Notes: generated by a model from the sequence alone, not told the origin. Counted from the stretch's first letter, positions 22,836-36,539 are shown. The stretch: 64,000 nucleotides of DNA from Phaseolus vulgaris (GCF_000499845.2 NC_023756.2:3187332-3251331); one strand, 5' to 3'. Numbers and translations are program-made.

Positions 22836-23320
22836 GATTAATATTGAAGTTAATCCATCAACGAGATTAAAATAATTAATAAAAAATTTAAGTCACTATG
22901 TATTACAAATTTAATGGTTTTATTCATAATAAATATTTAAAGTTGTATTTGTTCGATTACCTTTAAAGAGTTATTCTTTTCAACTACATCTTTATTTTTA
23001 AGTCTGGATATTACAATGATGTAATTAATTTATCAACAAGTTACTATGTATTACATATTTAATAGCTCTATTTATAACTAATATTTAAAAGTATATTTGT
23101 TCGGTTACATTTAATGATTTGTTCCTTACATCTTTATTTTTAAGTCACTTTGTACTACAATATTAGAGTTAGTCCATCAACAACATTAAAACAATTAGTA
23201 ATTTTTTAAAGTCACTATGTATTACATATTTAATAGCTTTATTTATAATTAATATTTAAAATTTGTATTTGCTTGGTTTTTAATGATTTGTTCATTTCAA
23301 CTACATCTGTATTTTTATTT
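22836..23320. repeat. Three AT-rich imperfect tandem units
   Basis: Repeated order of CACTATGTATTACA, ATTTAATAGCT, TTATTTATAA, TTTGTTCGGTTAC, TTTAATGATTTGTTC and ACATCTTTATTTTTAAGTC at about 22890, 23040 and 23210, with a period of 130-190 bp. No coding potential. Confidence 0.7.
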
Positions 23321-25353
23321 GTAAAAAAAATCAAATTTAAAACGTTATTCAATATATTTAAAGGATGTTATGGTATCATTTAAGCGTGTAATTAAAAATT
23401 AAGTTTAAATATATTTTTCAATAAATATGAATTTTGATTTTACCTTTTAGAGCCTTCAAAATCTTATCATGGGTGTTTGAATGATCAATTCTCGCTTGAA
23501 TGTTATACTATGTATGCATGAGTCTCTGAGTTTTTAGGATCTTGCACGTCATCATCTTTGACTGAGTAACCAACATGTTGCTTGAGTGGCATGTTTCCAA
23601 AGAGAATGATATCTGAGTCTCTCTTAATCAAGTTACAAATCTCTAGTTAAGTTGCATACTTTATCACGTGAGTGTATACTCAAACCTTGAGCGATAATAA
23701 GTGGTGAGTGCAATGATTACACACCACTTAAGCATTGTCATTTGAGCATTACTATGTCGCTTATGAGACATTTAATCCGACCAGAACAAAAAAAATAAAG
23801 AATTTTTCCATTGTTTTACATCACCAAAACATGTTTCAAAGCTTTCAATATAATAAAAGCATTTTTCATCATGCTTCAAATTACTAATCTCTAATTAATA
23901 ATTTCACGTTTGATATACATATTGTTATCTATTACAAACTACACATATATAATAATCTAAACATTAATTAAATGTAATTATTAACTCTATAAATCTCTTA
24001 CTTGAATATAAACATACTTAAGTTTTCCTTAACACTTCCAAACAAATCTAGATAAGTTTTCATATCTAAAACTCTACTTCAACAACATTTCCTTTTAATC
24101 AACTATCCAAGAAAGAGAAGAAAAAAAAAAGGAAAATCATATAAATGATATACTTCCCAAAATTAAGAGTTTATGAGTCCACAACAAATATTAATTTGAC
24201 AGCACAAAAAATCAAATTCTTCCATTGGCTTATAAAGAAACTAGAGAGAACTATTTTAGATAAATATAAATTTTATAATGAAATAAGAAATTAACTTTTA
24301 ACTTTTATATATAAGTTTCCAATCTTTATTTATCTATTTAAATTTATCATCATATAAAACTCGGATCTTACTCCTCATCTATTAATCTCTAGATTAATAA
24401 CATTTTCCCTTAATCAAAATCTCAAATAGAATAAAAAAATTAGAAAACATATATAATAGGAAAAAAAATACTTATAGTTATTTAATTCAATCAACTTATT
24501 TTGATCATCATATTACTACATCCTCAAATTTGTATTATATTTACAAAACAAATAACTTCAAATTTCAAAATTTTATTTATTTTTTTTTTAAAATAATTAG
24601 TTTTAGAAAGAAATGTGAATTTGTATTATATTTACAAACAAATAAATTCAAAATTCAAAATTTTTAAAAATAATTACAAATAATCATTTTAGAAAGAAAT
24701 GTAAATTTAAAGAGAGAAATTATAATGAAATAAAAAAAAATACTCATAATCTATTTATGATTTTCTTTATTCTTTATCTATTTAAAATTTATCTTTAACC
24801 AATCTTTCTTATATAACTTAATATTAGTTATTAATGGGTTTAATTGCCCTTTTTCGCTAATTATCATAATTATATAATTTTAATCCTTTCGCTGTATTAA
24901 TGGAGTCTTTTAGATATCCTAAATATGTTAGTTTCGCATTTTTAATTGTGACATCTCATTCATTTCATCATTATGTGATTTTATTCTCTCTACCAATTGA
25001 GAGCATCGTTAAATTAAATAATGGCATATTTAGAAATCTAAAATTATACAATTATGATACTTAAATAACTAAATTGATGCAAAATTTTGAGATTATTTTT
25101 TTCATATTTATGATACTTAAGGACCTAATTCATAGAATTAAAGTTTGATTGAATAAAAGCTCACAATTATGATTCATGAAAAAAAAACAGACCTTAATTA
25201 AAAATATCTATTATCTGTTCTTTTAATTTATAAATTCATTTAAAAGTTTAAAAATTTACATGTAAAAACTTACTGTTTCTTACAACAGTAGCAAAAATAG
25301 TAAATAATAACAGTTTTCTTTTGCTTCCATGTTTACAAGACAATCCTTCCTGT

Positions 25354-25358
<5 letters not shown>

Positions 25359-25400
<42 letters not shown>
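25359..25400. repeat. (TA)n microsatellite
   Basis: Uninterrupted AT dinucleotides over about 42 bp. Confidence 0.95.
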
Positions 25401-25404
<4 letters not shown>

Positions 25405-26410
25405 CACTTCAATATCGACCAAAATAAAAATGATTTAAAAATGGATAAAGTTAGATCTACATTTTAAATATTGATTTTATGTATGGTATGAATTGAGCTT
25501 CATTTATGACTGGAGATTCCAACCTGTAATGTAAGGGGTAACGTTTATTACTTTATATGAAATCTTATATAAAATAAACAAATAATGAGAATTGAGAAAT
25601 AATTTTAATTATAAACTATTTTGTACACCAAATAGAACATAATCAAAATTAAGCAAAAAAGCTATTTAATTCTGATGATTTTAAGAAGTATTAAATATCT
25701 ACACATGACTTATTTAAAAGAATTTAAGTTTTAAATATAAAAGTAGATAGAAAATTTTAAATGATCGGTTTCTTTTTTCAATGAAAAGTTTGGACCATTT
25801 TGTTAAATTAAATATGATTTTATGAGATAAACTTATTTGGTATACTTTTTATACTACTTTTTAAAAAAATTTGAGAAAAATTGGAAATCGTTAGAATAAA
25901 CAAACAAAACAGTTAAGGAGTTGCAATTTAGAAATCACATTCTAATTTAATATAAAATACGTACCACTTGAAAAAGAGTTAACATTTGATATAATTAATT
26001 CACATTTGCATAATATTACCAAAGAAAAAAATGCATCCGATTAAGCTCATAAGAATTAATAAAAAAAACTATTACCCAAATTAAATAAAATTATAAATTA
26101 TTTAACTAAATTCTATATTTCAATTGATAAAGAGATTAATTAATTAATCTTACCGTGGACGAGTTGTCATTTTCCCGAGTTATTTGTATAAGCACTATGA
26201 GTTCTTGAGGTTGTTCTCTATCGAGTGACGGAATATTTGCAGAAAATTCTTGAACGCTCAATTAAGTAAAAATATAAATTATATGTGAATAAATAAATGA
26301 ATATGAAAGATTATATGTACTTCCTGAAAGAATGATATATTTATAGACTTTTTATCTAGATATGAGTCAAAAAAGTGATTACTTTATTGTAATCAATTAT
26401 ACCACATTTT

Positions 26411-26515
26411 ATGATGTGTAACTTATTTTTTTGATATTTGTGGATTAATGTCAAAAAATAGTTATGATGTGTAACTTATTTTTTGATATTTGTGGATTAA
26501 TGTCAAAAAAATAGT
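26411..26515. repeat. 53-bp tandem duplication
   Basis: Two nearly identical units starting ATGATGTGTAACTTATTTTT at 26411 and 26464. They differ mainly in T and A homopolymer lengths, so the duplication is recent. Confidence 0.9.
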
Positions 26516-28220
26516 AAGGTGGACAATTTAAACCGAACTATAAAGGGAACTGTGATAATTGTTAGTGATTTTGTCATCCAATAAGACATAATAAATATGT
26601 ATAATAATAATAAATATATAATAAATACCTATATTTTAGGTACTAGGTAATAAAAAATATATAATTTAATTATAATATATAAATAAATATAAATGTCTTA
26701 TTAAATTGATTTTGTCACATTGAATTTAAACTCTAATCTTTCAAAAAGTATTGAACAAATATTAAAAAAAAGAAAAAAAAGTAAACAAAAATAGAAAGTT
26801 AATATTAAATAGGGTAGTTTCTTATATAAACATTTATTCCTAAAATGATTACAAAGTTGAAGTAAATAGTGTTAGCTGAAAAATCAGTAGTGGAAGTTTC
26901 ATAGGCATGGCCCAAAACACTTCTTCTATCATTTGAAAACAATCTTGGTGTTTTTCCTTTTGAGTTCAAATAAGATAGTTGTTGAAAACAAATTTTGTTA
27001 CGAAAAGAAAAGAAAAAAAATGAAAGAAAAAAGTTGTGTTCATGATCGTAATAAGATTTTTTGTGGTCCCAAGTTGAAATGCAAATTTATGTCTCTTCTT
27101 GCATTTCATAAATGATCATCACAAGCATTCAGAGGAGAGAACAATCATTTCACACACCAAACACTGTGTGCTATATAATATTAGTAAGTACACATAAAAT
27201 TGGAAAAAAAAAACTTTTCTTCAAAGTGCAACGGTCAAATTAAACCCACTTTTTCTTCCCATAAATATTCAAACCATTGCAAAAAATAATTAACTTCACT
27301 TGCTCCATCATATATGTGCTACTTCACTTGTTCTACAAAAAAAAAAATTAAAACTCATAAATTTAAAGCCTTTGGGACATTTTTCAAAATAGGTCAAACA
27401 GAATGTCAAAGTTAAAAAAAAGGGTGTTAGAAAAATAATCTCAAATGGGATAATAAGCTTGCTTTTTTGACCTATTTGTGTACTTTTTCAAACCCTAAAA
27501 TCTTGGTTTCTTATAGTGTGCAAGTAGAAAAAGAAAGGTTTGGGTCAATTTTATTATTGTTGTTTTAATAAAAAGGGAATGTTGGAGTTGTTAGAATGGG
27601 AAGATCAAATGAAAACACATACTTTGCACCAAGGATCCTAGCTATGCCCTAAAATAATCTCACACGAGCTATGCTTGTCACTATCACACTTTGGAAGTAA
27701 CAAATTCTCTACTAGCAACCCTACAAAAACATTCCTCACCCTTTACCAAGTCACATCCAAAGCCTTATCTACATTGCTTTTGCCTTCAATCAATCACACT
27801 ACTTATCTATGGGCTTGGATGAGGCTTTAGGCCCAGTGGGCCCAATAAGATGTTATGGGTTTTCAAGTCACCCTTTGTTGACCCCTTCCCTATAAGATAA
27901 GGCCTAGCCTATAACTCTTGACCTACACAATGTTTTCAAACCTACATGCATATGTTTCTTGTTGGAATCCTTTTAAAGAAAAGATAAGGTAAAATTAATT
28001 TAGCACATTAGTTAAAAGGGTTTAGGGTAGTTCATTAGGCTACCTTCTCATACCTTGCATAGTGTCACCAAAGTTTCAATTTTAAAATATATTCACATTT
28101 CTTAAGTAAACTTGCCTCTAGAAAAATCATGTGGGAAGTACAAAATTATTAAATTTAACATTAATTAATAAGTTAGGAGAGTTAATACACCTACACCATC
28201 ACCTACATTGAGTTTTTACC

Positions 28221-28573
28221 GCCATAAAAAAATCATTAAATAAAAAATAATTTTAAAAACAAAAAATAATTAGTTGCTATATTGACTAAATTAAATACCA
28301 TTTTAGGTTTCTAAATTAGTTTCTATCATTGATAAATAATTTCTAAATTAGCTACCAAGTTTTTTGCTATCAAATTTAGAATTTAAATAATTAGTAGTTA
28401 AAACATTGGTAGTTAATTAGATACATATTTAGAAATTATTTATCAATAATAAAAACTAATTTAGAAATCAATAATTTTTTTAGTCTCTAAAATTGTTTCT
28501 AATTTAATCAATATAGAAACTAATTATTTTTTTGTCTAAAATTGGTTTTTATTTCATATTTTTCTTGTAGTAT
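28221..28573. mobile_element. Decayed CACTA-type MITE
   Basis: Same family as 29342-29730. It contains AATAATTAGTTGCTATATTG, TTGGTAGTTAATTAGATAC and a right end TATTTTTCTTGTAGTA. The left end (CCATAAAAAAATCATTAAAT) is mutated, and no clean target duplication is visible. Confidence 0.65.
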
Positions 28574-29341
28574 ACCTTCTAAGCTAATTATTAAATAAGT
28601 TTAAAAAAAAACTATTTATATAGCTAGCTATGTATGATTGGATATTTTCTTCTTCTTCATATATCATTCTTAAAAACATTATTAAATAATTAATATGAAC
28701 ATTTCTTTTCAAAAAAAATAATTAAACCTTGATTTGTTAATTTTCCTGACATTTCGACTAAATTCAATTCCAAATATTAATTTCAATAAATATATTATTT
28801 ATTCACTATTTTTTTATTAAAAACCTCATCATTAAAACTCATATTCCACCTTATATAACACAATTACTGCATGTAAAGTTTCGTATCATAGTATCAAGCA
28901 CTGTTTAAACTTCTTGTAAAAAAATGGTTACTTGTGTTTTATATTTTTGTTTTTACTTATGCAAGCCTGAACATTGTTCAACCATTCATTGAATTCTAAT
29001 AATTTCACACAAAATCCAAAATCATAGAGATATTTGAGATCACTAATGACACACACTATATGATAAATCCATGTGACAAGTTTTGGCATCTTTCTGGATA
29101 TATATCAGTTTAGTTCAGATTTTAAATCACAGTCTTAAGTTTCAATTATATCAAGACTTAAAAGGTTTTTCATCCATCATAATTCTCTCATGATAACAAT
29201 TACAATTGCATGAGTTGTGGTTAAATTTTGTTACAATGCCAAAATCTGTAAATAAAGTTACATTCTGAACTGCAGCTGCAATTTAGAAGCATGGTTGAGT
29301 TATAACTTTTGGTGTTGTTTATCCATTAATGTGTAAGAGAT
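28574..29341. other. AT-rich intergenic DNA
   Basis: No open frames, RNA genes or repeat termini recognised. Confidence 0.5.
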
Positions 29342-29730
29342 CACTACAAGAAAATCAAGAAATAGAAACCAATTTTTAGAGACCAAAATAATTAGTTAGA
29401 ATAAAAACTAAAATAGAGACTATTTTAGAAACTAAAAAAAAAATTGGTTTCTAAATTAGTTTCTATTATTGTTAAATAGTTTATTGGTATATAATTAACA
29501 ACTAAGGTTTTAACTACCAATTATTTAGTTTCTAAATTTGGTAGCAAAAACCTTGGTTGCTAGTTAAATACCAATTTAGAAACTATTTAACAATAATAGA
29601 AAATAATAGAAACTAATTTAGAAACCAAATTTCTTTTTAGTTTCTAAAAAGGTCTCTAATTTAGTTACTATTGCAACTAATTATTTTAGTTTCTACAAAT
29701 TAATTTCTATTTCATGATTTTCTTATAGTG
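29342..29730. mobile_element. CACTA-type MITE, well preserved
   Basis: 389 bp. The left end is CACTACAAGAAAATCA and the right end is TGATTTTCTTATAGTG, with the 3-bp target duplication GAT on each side (29339-29341, 29731-29733). The two halves are long inverted repeats (AAATAGAAACCAATTTTTAG versus its complement near 29690), so it can form a large hairpin. No coding capacity. Confidence 0.9.
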
Positions 29731-30339
29731 GATGAAAGCTTTACTCAATTGGAAAGAAATGATTAGCATTTGATGACTTAGTCCATTAATGAATGAAAAG
29801 AAGGTTATAAACAACACAGATGCTTGGTGCTAACAGCCTCAGAAATTGAGGTCTCACAGAATTTGGAATTGGTCGGGTAGTTCTTCAACACTGAATTGTA
29901 CTTTGTGTGGCTCTTGGGACCTCTCTTGCTCAAAAGTCAAGGAAAACTTGTTTATAGTCTCAAGTGTGATGAAGCAACCCCATTACAGTTTTTGAAAGTT
30001 TTTTCAACAAAATATATCTAGAAACTCATGAAGTGGCTTTGGCTGTGTTGTAGCCACTTTTGGGAACATGGGATCCGTTTTGGTGAGCTAATTTAGTCCT
30101 TGTATATGTATTAATAATAACACCTTACATATCATATAGCATGTGACATGCTTTTCTTAATTAGGATTCCATTTTGTCCTTTAAATCCTTATTGTCCTAA
30201 CTTGTGGATCATGTCTTATAGCCTTATCTCTTTGTTAATCTCACTATTCCATTGTTCCATATGATGAATACCATAAAAGAAAAATTATACTTATTTGTTT
30301 CAATCAAACATAAAAGACTCATTTTCTTAATATCTATTA
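29731..30339. other. Intergenic DNA, moderate composition
   Basis: Less AT-rich than its surroundings, but no frame stays open and no RNA gene is recognised. Confidence 0.45.
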
Positions 30340-30700
30340 AGAAGTGAACTTTAAATCTAATTTAGTCTTATAAAAGTGACTTATAAGACGAGGTTTGAAC
30401 TAACTTATATACTATGAAATGACTTTATCTTTACTTAATGTGAGATCTTCAATATATTCTCCTCACGTCGAGACTTTCTAACTTGTGCGTGAGACTATAT
30501 ATTTATGAGCGCTTCGATAGTGGCTCGACAACAGGTGATTTGATAAGCCCAACAAATCCTCATTAGAATAAACTCTAAATGATTCTAATACCGTATTAAA
30601 AAATGAATTTTAAACTTAACTCAATCTTATAAAACCAACTTATAAAATGAGATTTAAATTCTCTTATATACTATAAAATGTTGTTATATCTAAAATAGAC
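30340..30700 (-). mobile_element. TRIM-like LTR retroelement
   Basis: Two similar LTR-like segments in direct orientation, about 30345-30440 and 30597-30690, share GAACTTTAA, ACTCAATCTTATAAAA-like and TTATATACTATGAAATG/TATAAAATG stretches. Between them lies a short interior. On the minus strand the primer-binding-like CGGTATTAGAATC (30593-30581) follows the 5' LTR. The total is under 400 bp with no coding, matching a terminal-repeat retrotransposon in miniature. Confidence 0.6.
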
Positions 30701-32028
30701 TATTTGCTCTTGGATGAAAATAAAAGTTATGTAGTGAGACTTTAAAATGTAGACTAAGGTTGAGGACCACAAACTTTGGAGTATAGTGTCCTACTCTATA
30801 TAGGGTAGCTAGTTACACTATAATAATGTTAAGTAGCTGCAGTTGAAATAAATAATAGATTAGTATAGGTGTAAGTTGTTCTTTCCCTTCTTAATCACCA
30901 TAATTAATTAAAGATCTTTGGGTTTTTTTATGAGCTATTAAAGATCTTTGATGTTGTGGTGAGCCTTAGTGTTCAAATAGGTAGAATCATATGAGCAGCT
31001 AAGATTAAATGATTATTGCTGCCCCTTTATTTTTTTTTAAACATGGCAGCACAAGAGGGTCAAATACAACATACTGCAACAAATCATTCAAAGTCTTTCA
31101 ATTATTTACCCACTACTACTACTACTAATTTATTATTGCTTGCTTTTTTGATCATGTAGTTGTTCAGGGCACCATGAAAAATGTGCAATCCCTCTGTCCC
31201 ATATGCTTGAATTGCATCATTTTTTTGCCTCAGTTTTCATTTTCTTGACCTAGTCCATTCTGCACATTCAGCTCAGGGAAAAAAAGGTTGTCTTCTACTT
31301 TAAAGGGTGCCCTACAAGAGTACCAAAATGTTACTTTCCTATTCTTTTCCAACTTGCTTGTGGCCCTAACATAGAGTGTCCAACTCTATTTAGAAGCATG
31401 GAGTACCATGAATCGTAGATAGTCCCTTCAACATATGTAGTGAGACTTTGATCCTTAGGATTGAAAACATATATAATATATACTGAGTAACATGCATGTA
31501 AATCACATTCTTCTAGTAAAAATGTCTGCTAAATTATCCACTAAAACGTCACAAAACAAAACACAGTTGTCACTCAAATGGTGGTTTATGAACAGCAAGA
31601 CCTTGATCATAAATAAAGCTTCCCTTTTCTCTGTGATTTGTAAAAACAGTGCATTATGAAACATGCATAAGATATATACACTATTACCAAGTGTCGATTT
31701 GTCAAACTCCTCAAGTTTTCAGGAATCATGTTCACTAAGGTATATATGTCGACAACTCGATTTCTTATTCTGGTAAGACATATTTAAGAGTGTAATTAGG
31801 CAAGTATTGAACTTGAATAAACCTATAAGTGAGAGTTCTTAATGTAAAAGATAATGAATATTTAATCTTAAACTTATAATTTTAATATAATTATAACTTG
31901 AATGTCAAAGTATTTTTACAAGTATTTCACTTAGAACGAGAGAAAATCAAAGTGTTTTTGCAAGTATTTACAACGAGAGATCGAGTGACTAAACTTAAAT
32001 ACACTAATAAACCTAATAAACATCGTAA

Positions 32029-32030
<2 letters not shown>
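30701..32030. other. Intergenic DNA
   Basis: No gene is supported. It includes a short (ACT)n run near 31112-31130. The stretch 31140-31420 has mixed composition without long frames. Confidence 0.45.

Positions 32031-32074
<44 letters not shown>
32031..32074. repeat. (TA)n microsatellite
   Basis: About 44 bp of uninterrupted AT dinucleotide. It produces meaningless YIYIYI open frames on both strands. Confidence 0.95.
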
Positions 32075-32077
<3 letters not shown>

Positions 32078-32528
32078 TCCCTTACAGAAGATAACCTCCT
32101 CCATGAAGCACAGTTCACAGCATACTTTTGGGGGGCCCTGGGATCCATCATTATCTTGATGATTTGACCAAACATACCTCACTGTTTTCTCACTTTACAA
32201 GCTTTGATTGCTGAGGGAAAAAACAACACTATTTTAAGCAATAACGGCGAACAATGAATGATCGAAGGCACCAGCAGGTAGCTTTTTGCATGTGGACACA
32301 CCCCTTTGCAACTTTCATGAGTGGTCATAAATTTTACGACTCAAACTTGTCTGGCACCTCGTCACAATATCATCCACAACAAGAAGAAGCTTCACACACA
32401 AAGTTTTCTTCAACAACATGAAAAAACGCATCCTCTTTCTTTGAGATCTCCATCAAAAATGAAAACCATGTTACCATCTTTTAATTTACTTACAATAAAT
32501 ATTATGAGTTTCAGGAAATTTTTATGAG

Positions 32529-32812
32529 TGTTGGAGATCTCAGATCAGTTAGATATTAAGATAGTATATAAATGAATGCAAACTTCATCTTTTAAGTTTA
32601 TTTTATGAGGTTGAGTTAGACTTAAAGTTCATTTTTTAATATAGTATCAGGGTTATTTCGAGTCTATTCTAAATTGGGTTTATTAGGTCATCTGCTATCG
32701 GACCATTATCGAATTACTAATAATATATAGTTTCACACATAAGTTGATAACCTCAATGTAAGATGAGTGTGTTGGTTTTATGAGATTAAATTATACTTAA
32801 ATTTAATAATGA
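32529..32812 (+). mobile_element. TRIM-like LTR retroelement
   Basis: The left LTR begins TGTTGGAGATCTCAGATCAG and ends near 32640. A primer-binding-like TAGTATCAGGGTT follows, then a short interior (CATCTGCTATCGGACCATTA). A shortened right LTR copy (TGTTGGTTTTATGAGATTAA) begins at about 32770. Same family as 5054-5290 and 30340-30700. Confidence 0.65.
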
Positions 32813-35800
32813 GTAAAATAATGTAGAAACTTAGGTATATTTATGCATTTTTTTCTTAAAAAATTAATAAATTCTTTTCCCACCAACTTTATCTCTTAAT
32901 GCACGTTTCTGGATTAGACAACTCATTTCGTGACACCATATGCTCCAGGTTTTCTCAACATTGATAATGAGATAAATGTCTGGGGCTTGAATTTTGGATC
33001 ACGAATAGTACAAAAAAATAATAATGCAAGATTATTTAGAAACTGAGACTATATGTAAAGTACATTATTTTTCCTTATCTTCTTTTTAGTTGCTTTTTTC
33101 ATAAACTTTTCGATAATTATTCGTAGAAAAAAAATTCCATTCCCTAAATATAAGATACCATAACCAATTCATAATTATTAAAAGAAAAAATAATAACCAT
33201 GGAGTTCTAATTTTTAAAATTAAACTTTTCAATTATCCAAATTTCATTTATTATTTATGAACTAAATTAATAAAGGGTATCTTAGTTAAAAAAATAATAA
33301 TTCAAGCCGTATAAAAGAATTTATAAAAATGATAAGGAATTTTTAAACAATATTTTATAATTAGAGTAATAAAAAAACAACAAAAATAAGAAGTTATTTT
33401 TGAAGTTGAAGTCAACTATGTACTTTACTTTTTTTATAAAAAAAACATTTAACCTTTAAAATCTTTGTTTCGGTTTATACATAAATTAATTTTAGTTTAT
33501 GAAAAAATTAACTCGATTTACATTTTCAATTTATTCTCCTTTTAAATACTTAGTGAGAAATTTATTCAAACAACTTATTAGTTTAATGTTCATTTTACTC
33601 TTGCACAAAAAAAATGACAATGGTCAAGAGTGTTACTGCATAATGACAAAGAAAATGTATTCTTCCATTTGTATGCTTAAGGTGAGTAGGCTAAAAAGGG
33701 TGGTAAAATAGACCACCATGGTCTTTTTAGGTGGTCGGCTATGTATTTTGTCAACTAAAATAGGTTGTTGGTTAATTAATTATATAAATATTTTACTTAT
33801 AGATGTTTAGATGTCAAGTTATTTGAAATAGGATTATTCTGATAATCAACATATTTAAAAGTATTGTCCGTTTTAGAGATTGGAGGGTTCTGTCCTTAAA
33901 AAATATATCGAAAGATTAAAGAAGAAATATATTGAACGTATATAAATTGTTATTGGCTTTAACTCCTAAGCGATATGAGATTATATTGGAGGTACCAGAA
34001 CAAACCTCCAGTAAAAAATTATTGTGAAAAGAGTAAAATAATTTATAATTTTATTAGTAAAATAATATTAAAATTATTGTGATATATATAATAAACAATT
34101 AAAATTATTTAATTGCTAAAAACTACAAAAATGTACTTTGTCCTTATTTAAAGTACATATTCTATCCATCAAGATTAAATACATTGTCATGTATATGTAG
34201 CAATTGTGACATATTTAACAAGTCAAAAGGTAGGACAAGATTAGTTTGCTGATCAGTCAATTAATTCTTTTTAAACATGATTTTATTATTTAAATAACAC
34301 AAATATACAATAATATTGTAATATAAATATTAACATATTTAAATTAAGCTTCAATAATTAATTTTATACAAATATTTATATGATTAAGAATATGTCACGC
34401 GTACATATAAATTGTAAAAAATTGAGCAGGATGAGGGGATTGCTTTCTGTACCCCATTATTTCTTCCTATACCTTATATTTTAAAAAATACTGAAATTAT
34501 TTATTATGATTTTATAATTTGAAATACAAACTTTTATTTTTGAATTAAATAATCTAAAATATAAATTTTATATTTCGAATTATGCATTCTAAAATTTAAA
34601 AATTTTATTTTTTAGATTCTATAATTCGAGAAATCTCCTAATTTTACATTTCTAAAATTAAAAGAATAATATCAAAGGGTAATTCAGGTTTTTACAAAAT
34701 ATGGAGGTGAAGAAAGAAACACATGGATATGCAGGAAGAATTTCTCCCACGATCATTATGTGTTGGGTTTCAATCAAGTGGCCCAAACCCAACTTCAATA
34801 ATTGGGTTTCACATGCATACCTTATTTTTGTATCTTTTAACAACATAAAATAGACTGTTTCTTCCTGCACCTCCATAGGTTCTTCTGCCACCCCCATACA
34901 TAACATGAAAAGATTTTCGAATTACATAATCTGAAAACTTATCATACATATAAAGAAAACTCTCGGATTATGTAATTTGAAAGTTAATTATGAATTTGAA
35001 AAAGACTTCTGGATTACATAATCTGAAATATTACAGAGGGGTATTTTTATAAATATGAAAAATTATGGAGGTGAGAGAATAATATATGGAGATGTAGGAA
35101 GAACAGCCCATAAAATATTAATAACATACTTTTTCTAAAATGTATTCTATGATTAGTTATAGTTTATTAAAACTATAAAATAAAAAAGCGTAAAACAAAT
35201 ACTATGACAGGAAGAATTTCTGAGTTTTCATAAAATTTTATCACTGTGTTGTTAATATTTTCCTTTTAAAAAATAGCCTCTTTCAAAAACTATTGATATA
35301 TGAGACAATGAGACTAGTTTAGTTTTTTTATTTATCAAAAATTGAGGTGTAAAGGTGAGAGAGGACAAAATATTTTTGTTCAACATATAGAAAAGAGGAG
35401 GTGTGAACAGAAAAAAGGCTCAATAGAAATTACCCTAAATCATTTTAAGCGCATTTTCTCTCTCCATTTTATGGGTATTACTTTCTGCACCCTACATTTT
35501 ACTTCCTGCACCTAATAAAAAATGTGCATTGACAAAATTAATCTTGGGAGGTTTTAAGAACCCAACTTTTTTTTTTTTATAAAAAGTTTTCATGTTAGGC
35601 ATCACTATGCAACTTGACATCTCAGCAAGGCTGACACCTCAAGTAACAACAATCATCTTCCATCACATGAAAAAAATATTATTAAAACAAAGAAAAAAAA
35701 AGAAAAAACAAAAATTTGGGGGACTAGACCAAAACCATATGTTAACAAAAACGATACATAGGTAGACTATACCTATTCATAAAGAATTCTAAGAACAGAC

Positions 35801-36539
35801 TAGATGGAAGTCTATTATACCAATGAAATGATTCTCTATGAATAAATCCTAAATTAGCCAACTTATTAGCATACACATTTCCTTCACGAAACTCAACTTC
35901 TTCTTTGCCATTTTCTTTGTCACTATTCAGAACAAACAGCGATTTCTAGGCGATTTGGGTTATTTTAGTGCACTCTCAATGAATATACAAACATGTGTGC
36001 TTTCTAGAGGCATTACAGTTGTTAGTAGGTTTTGGAAACACGGTTCGTCGGAGAAGAAAGGTAACATTCATTTTTTTTTTCTTTTGGAATTGGTAATCTA
36101 TAATATTTGCATAAATGGAAATTTCGAAATGAAAGGCTGCATGCATATTAAATTCTGGAAGGAAGCCATTTCATAATACCCTTTCATAACACATTTTATT
36201 AATTATGAATTTACCATTCTGAAAATAAAAAAAAAAGTGTTTCGAAAAGGATATTTTGAAATGGTTTTTTTATCTTCTGGATTTTCTATTCTCGAAACAT
36301 CTTTTACTTATGGAACACCCCTATTCTGGAATCACCCAAAATTGTCAAAGGTTGTTTGAGTCATGATATACGAGACATGAAATGAAAAGGGTTTTTATTA
36401 TATAAGTCAAACAATTTTTCACTATTGTGTTGTGAAAAATGTCTAAGTGTTGTAAATATTTTGGTAAAAAAAATGTAAAAAGGTGAGAGGTTTAATAGCA
36501 ATTTAGAAATGCTATAATGCTTTTAATTTAATGTATAGG
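32813..36539. other. AT-rich intergenic DNA with dispersed palindromic motifs
   Basis: No gene is supported. The stretch 34430-35113 contains GGATTACATAATCTGAAA, CTCGGATTATGTAATTTGAA and TTCTTCCTGCACCTCCAT, and ends GGAAGAACAGCCC. It looks like a non-autonomous TIR element whose ends I cannot place exactly. TTTCTGCACCCTACA at 35471-35485 resembles its terminal motif. 35690-36310 shows nothing recognisable. Confidence 0.5.

Larger units (their letters stand above)
20860..28220. other. Gene-poor, AT-rich intergenic region
   Basis: No gene, RNA gene or coding-like stretch is supported in about 7 kb upstream of ABCB19. Local repeats are listed separately. A less AT-rich patch at 23450-23790 has GCTTGAG/CACTTAAGC-type motifs. 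Another at about 27600-27960 has GGGCTTGGATGAGG and CCCAGTGGGCCCAATAAG. Both look like unique or decayed repeat sequence without open frames. Confidence 0.6.

Noticed and set aside
31898..32175. Frames with long YIYIYI tracts on both strands
   Set aside because: Translation of the (TA)n microsatellite.
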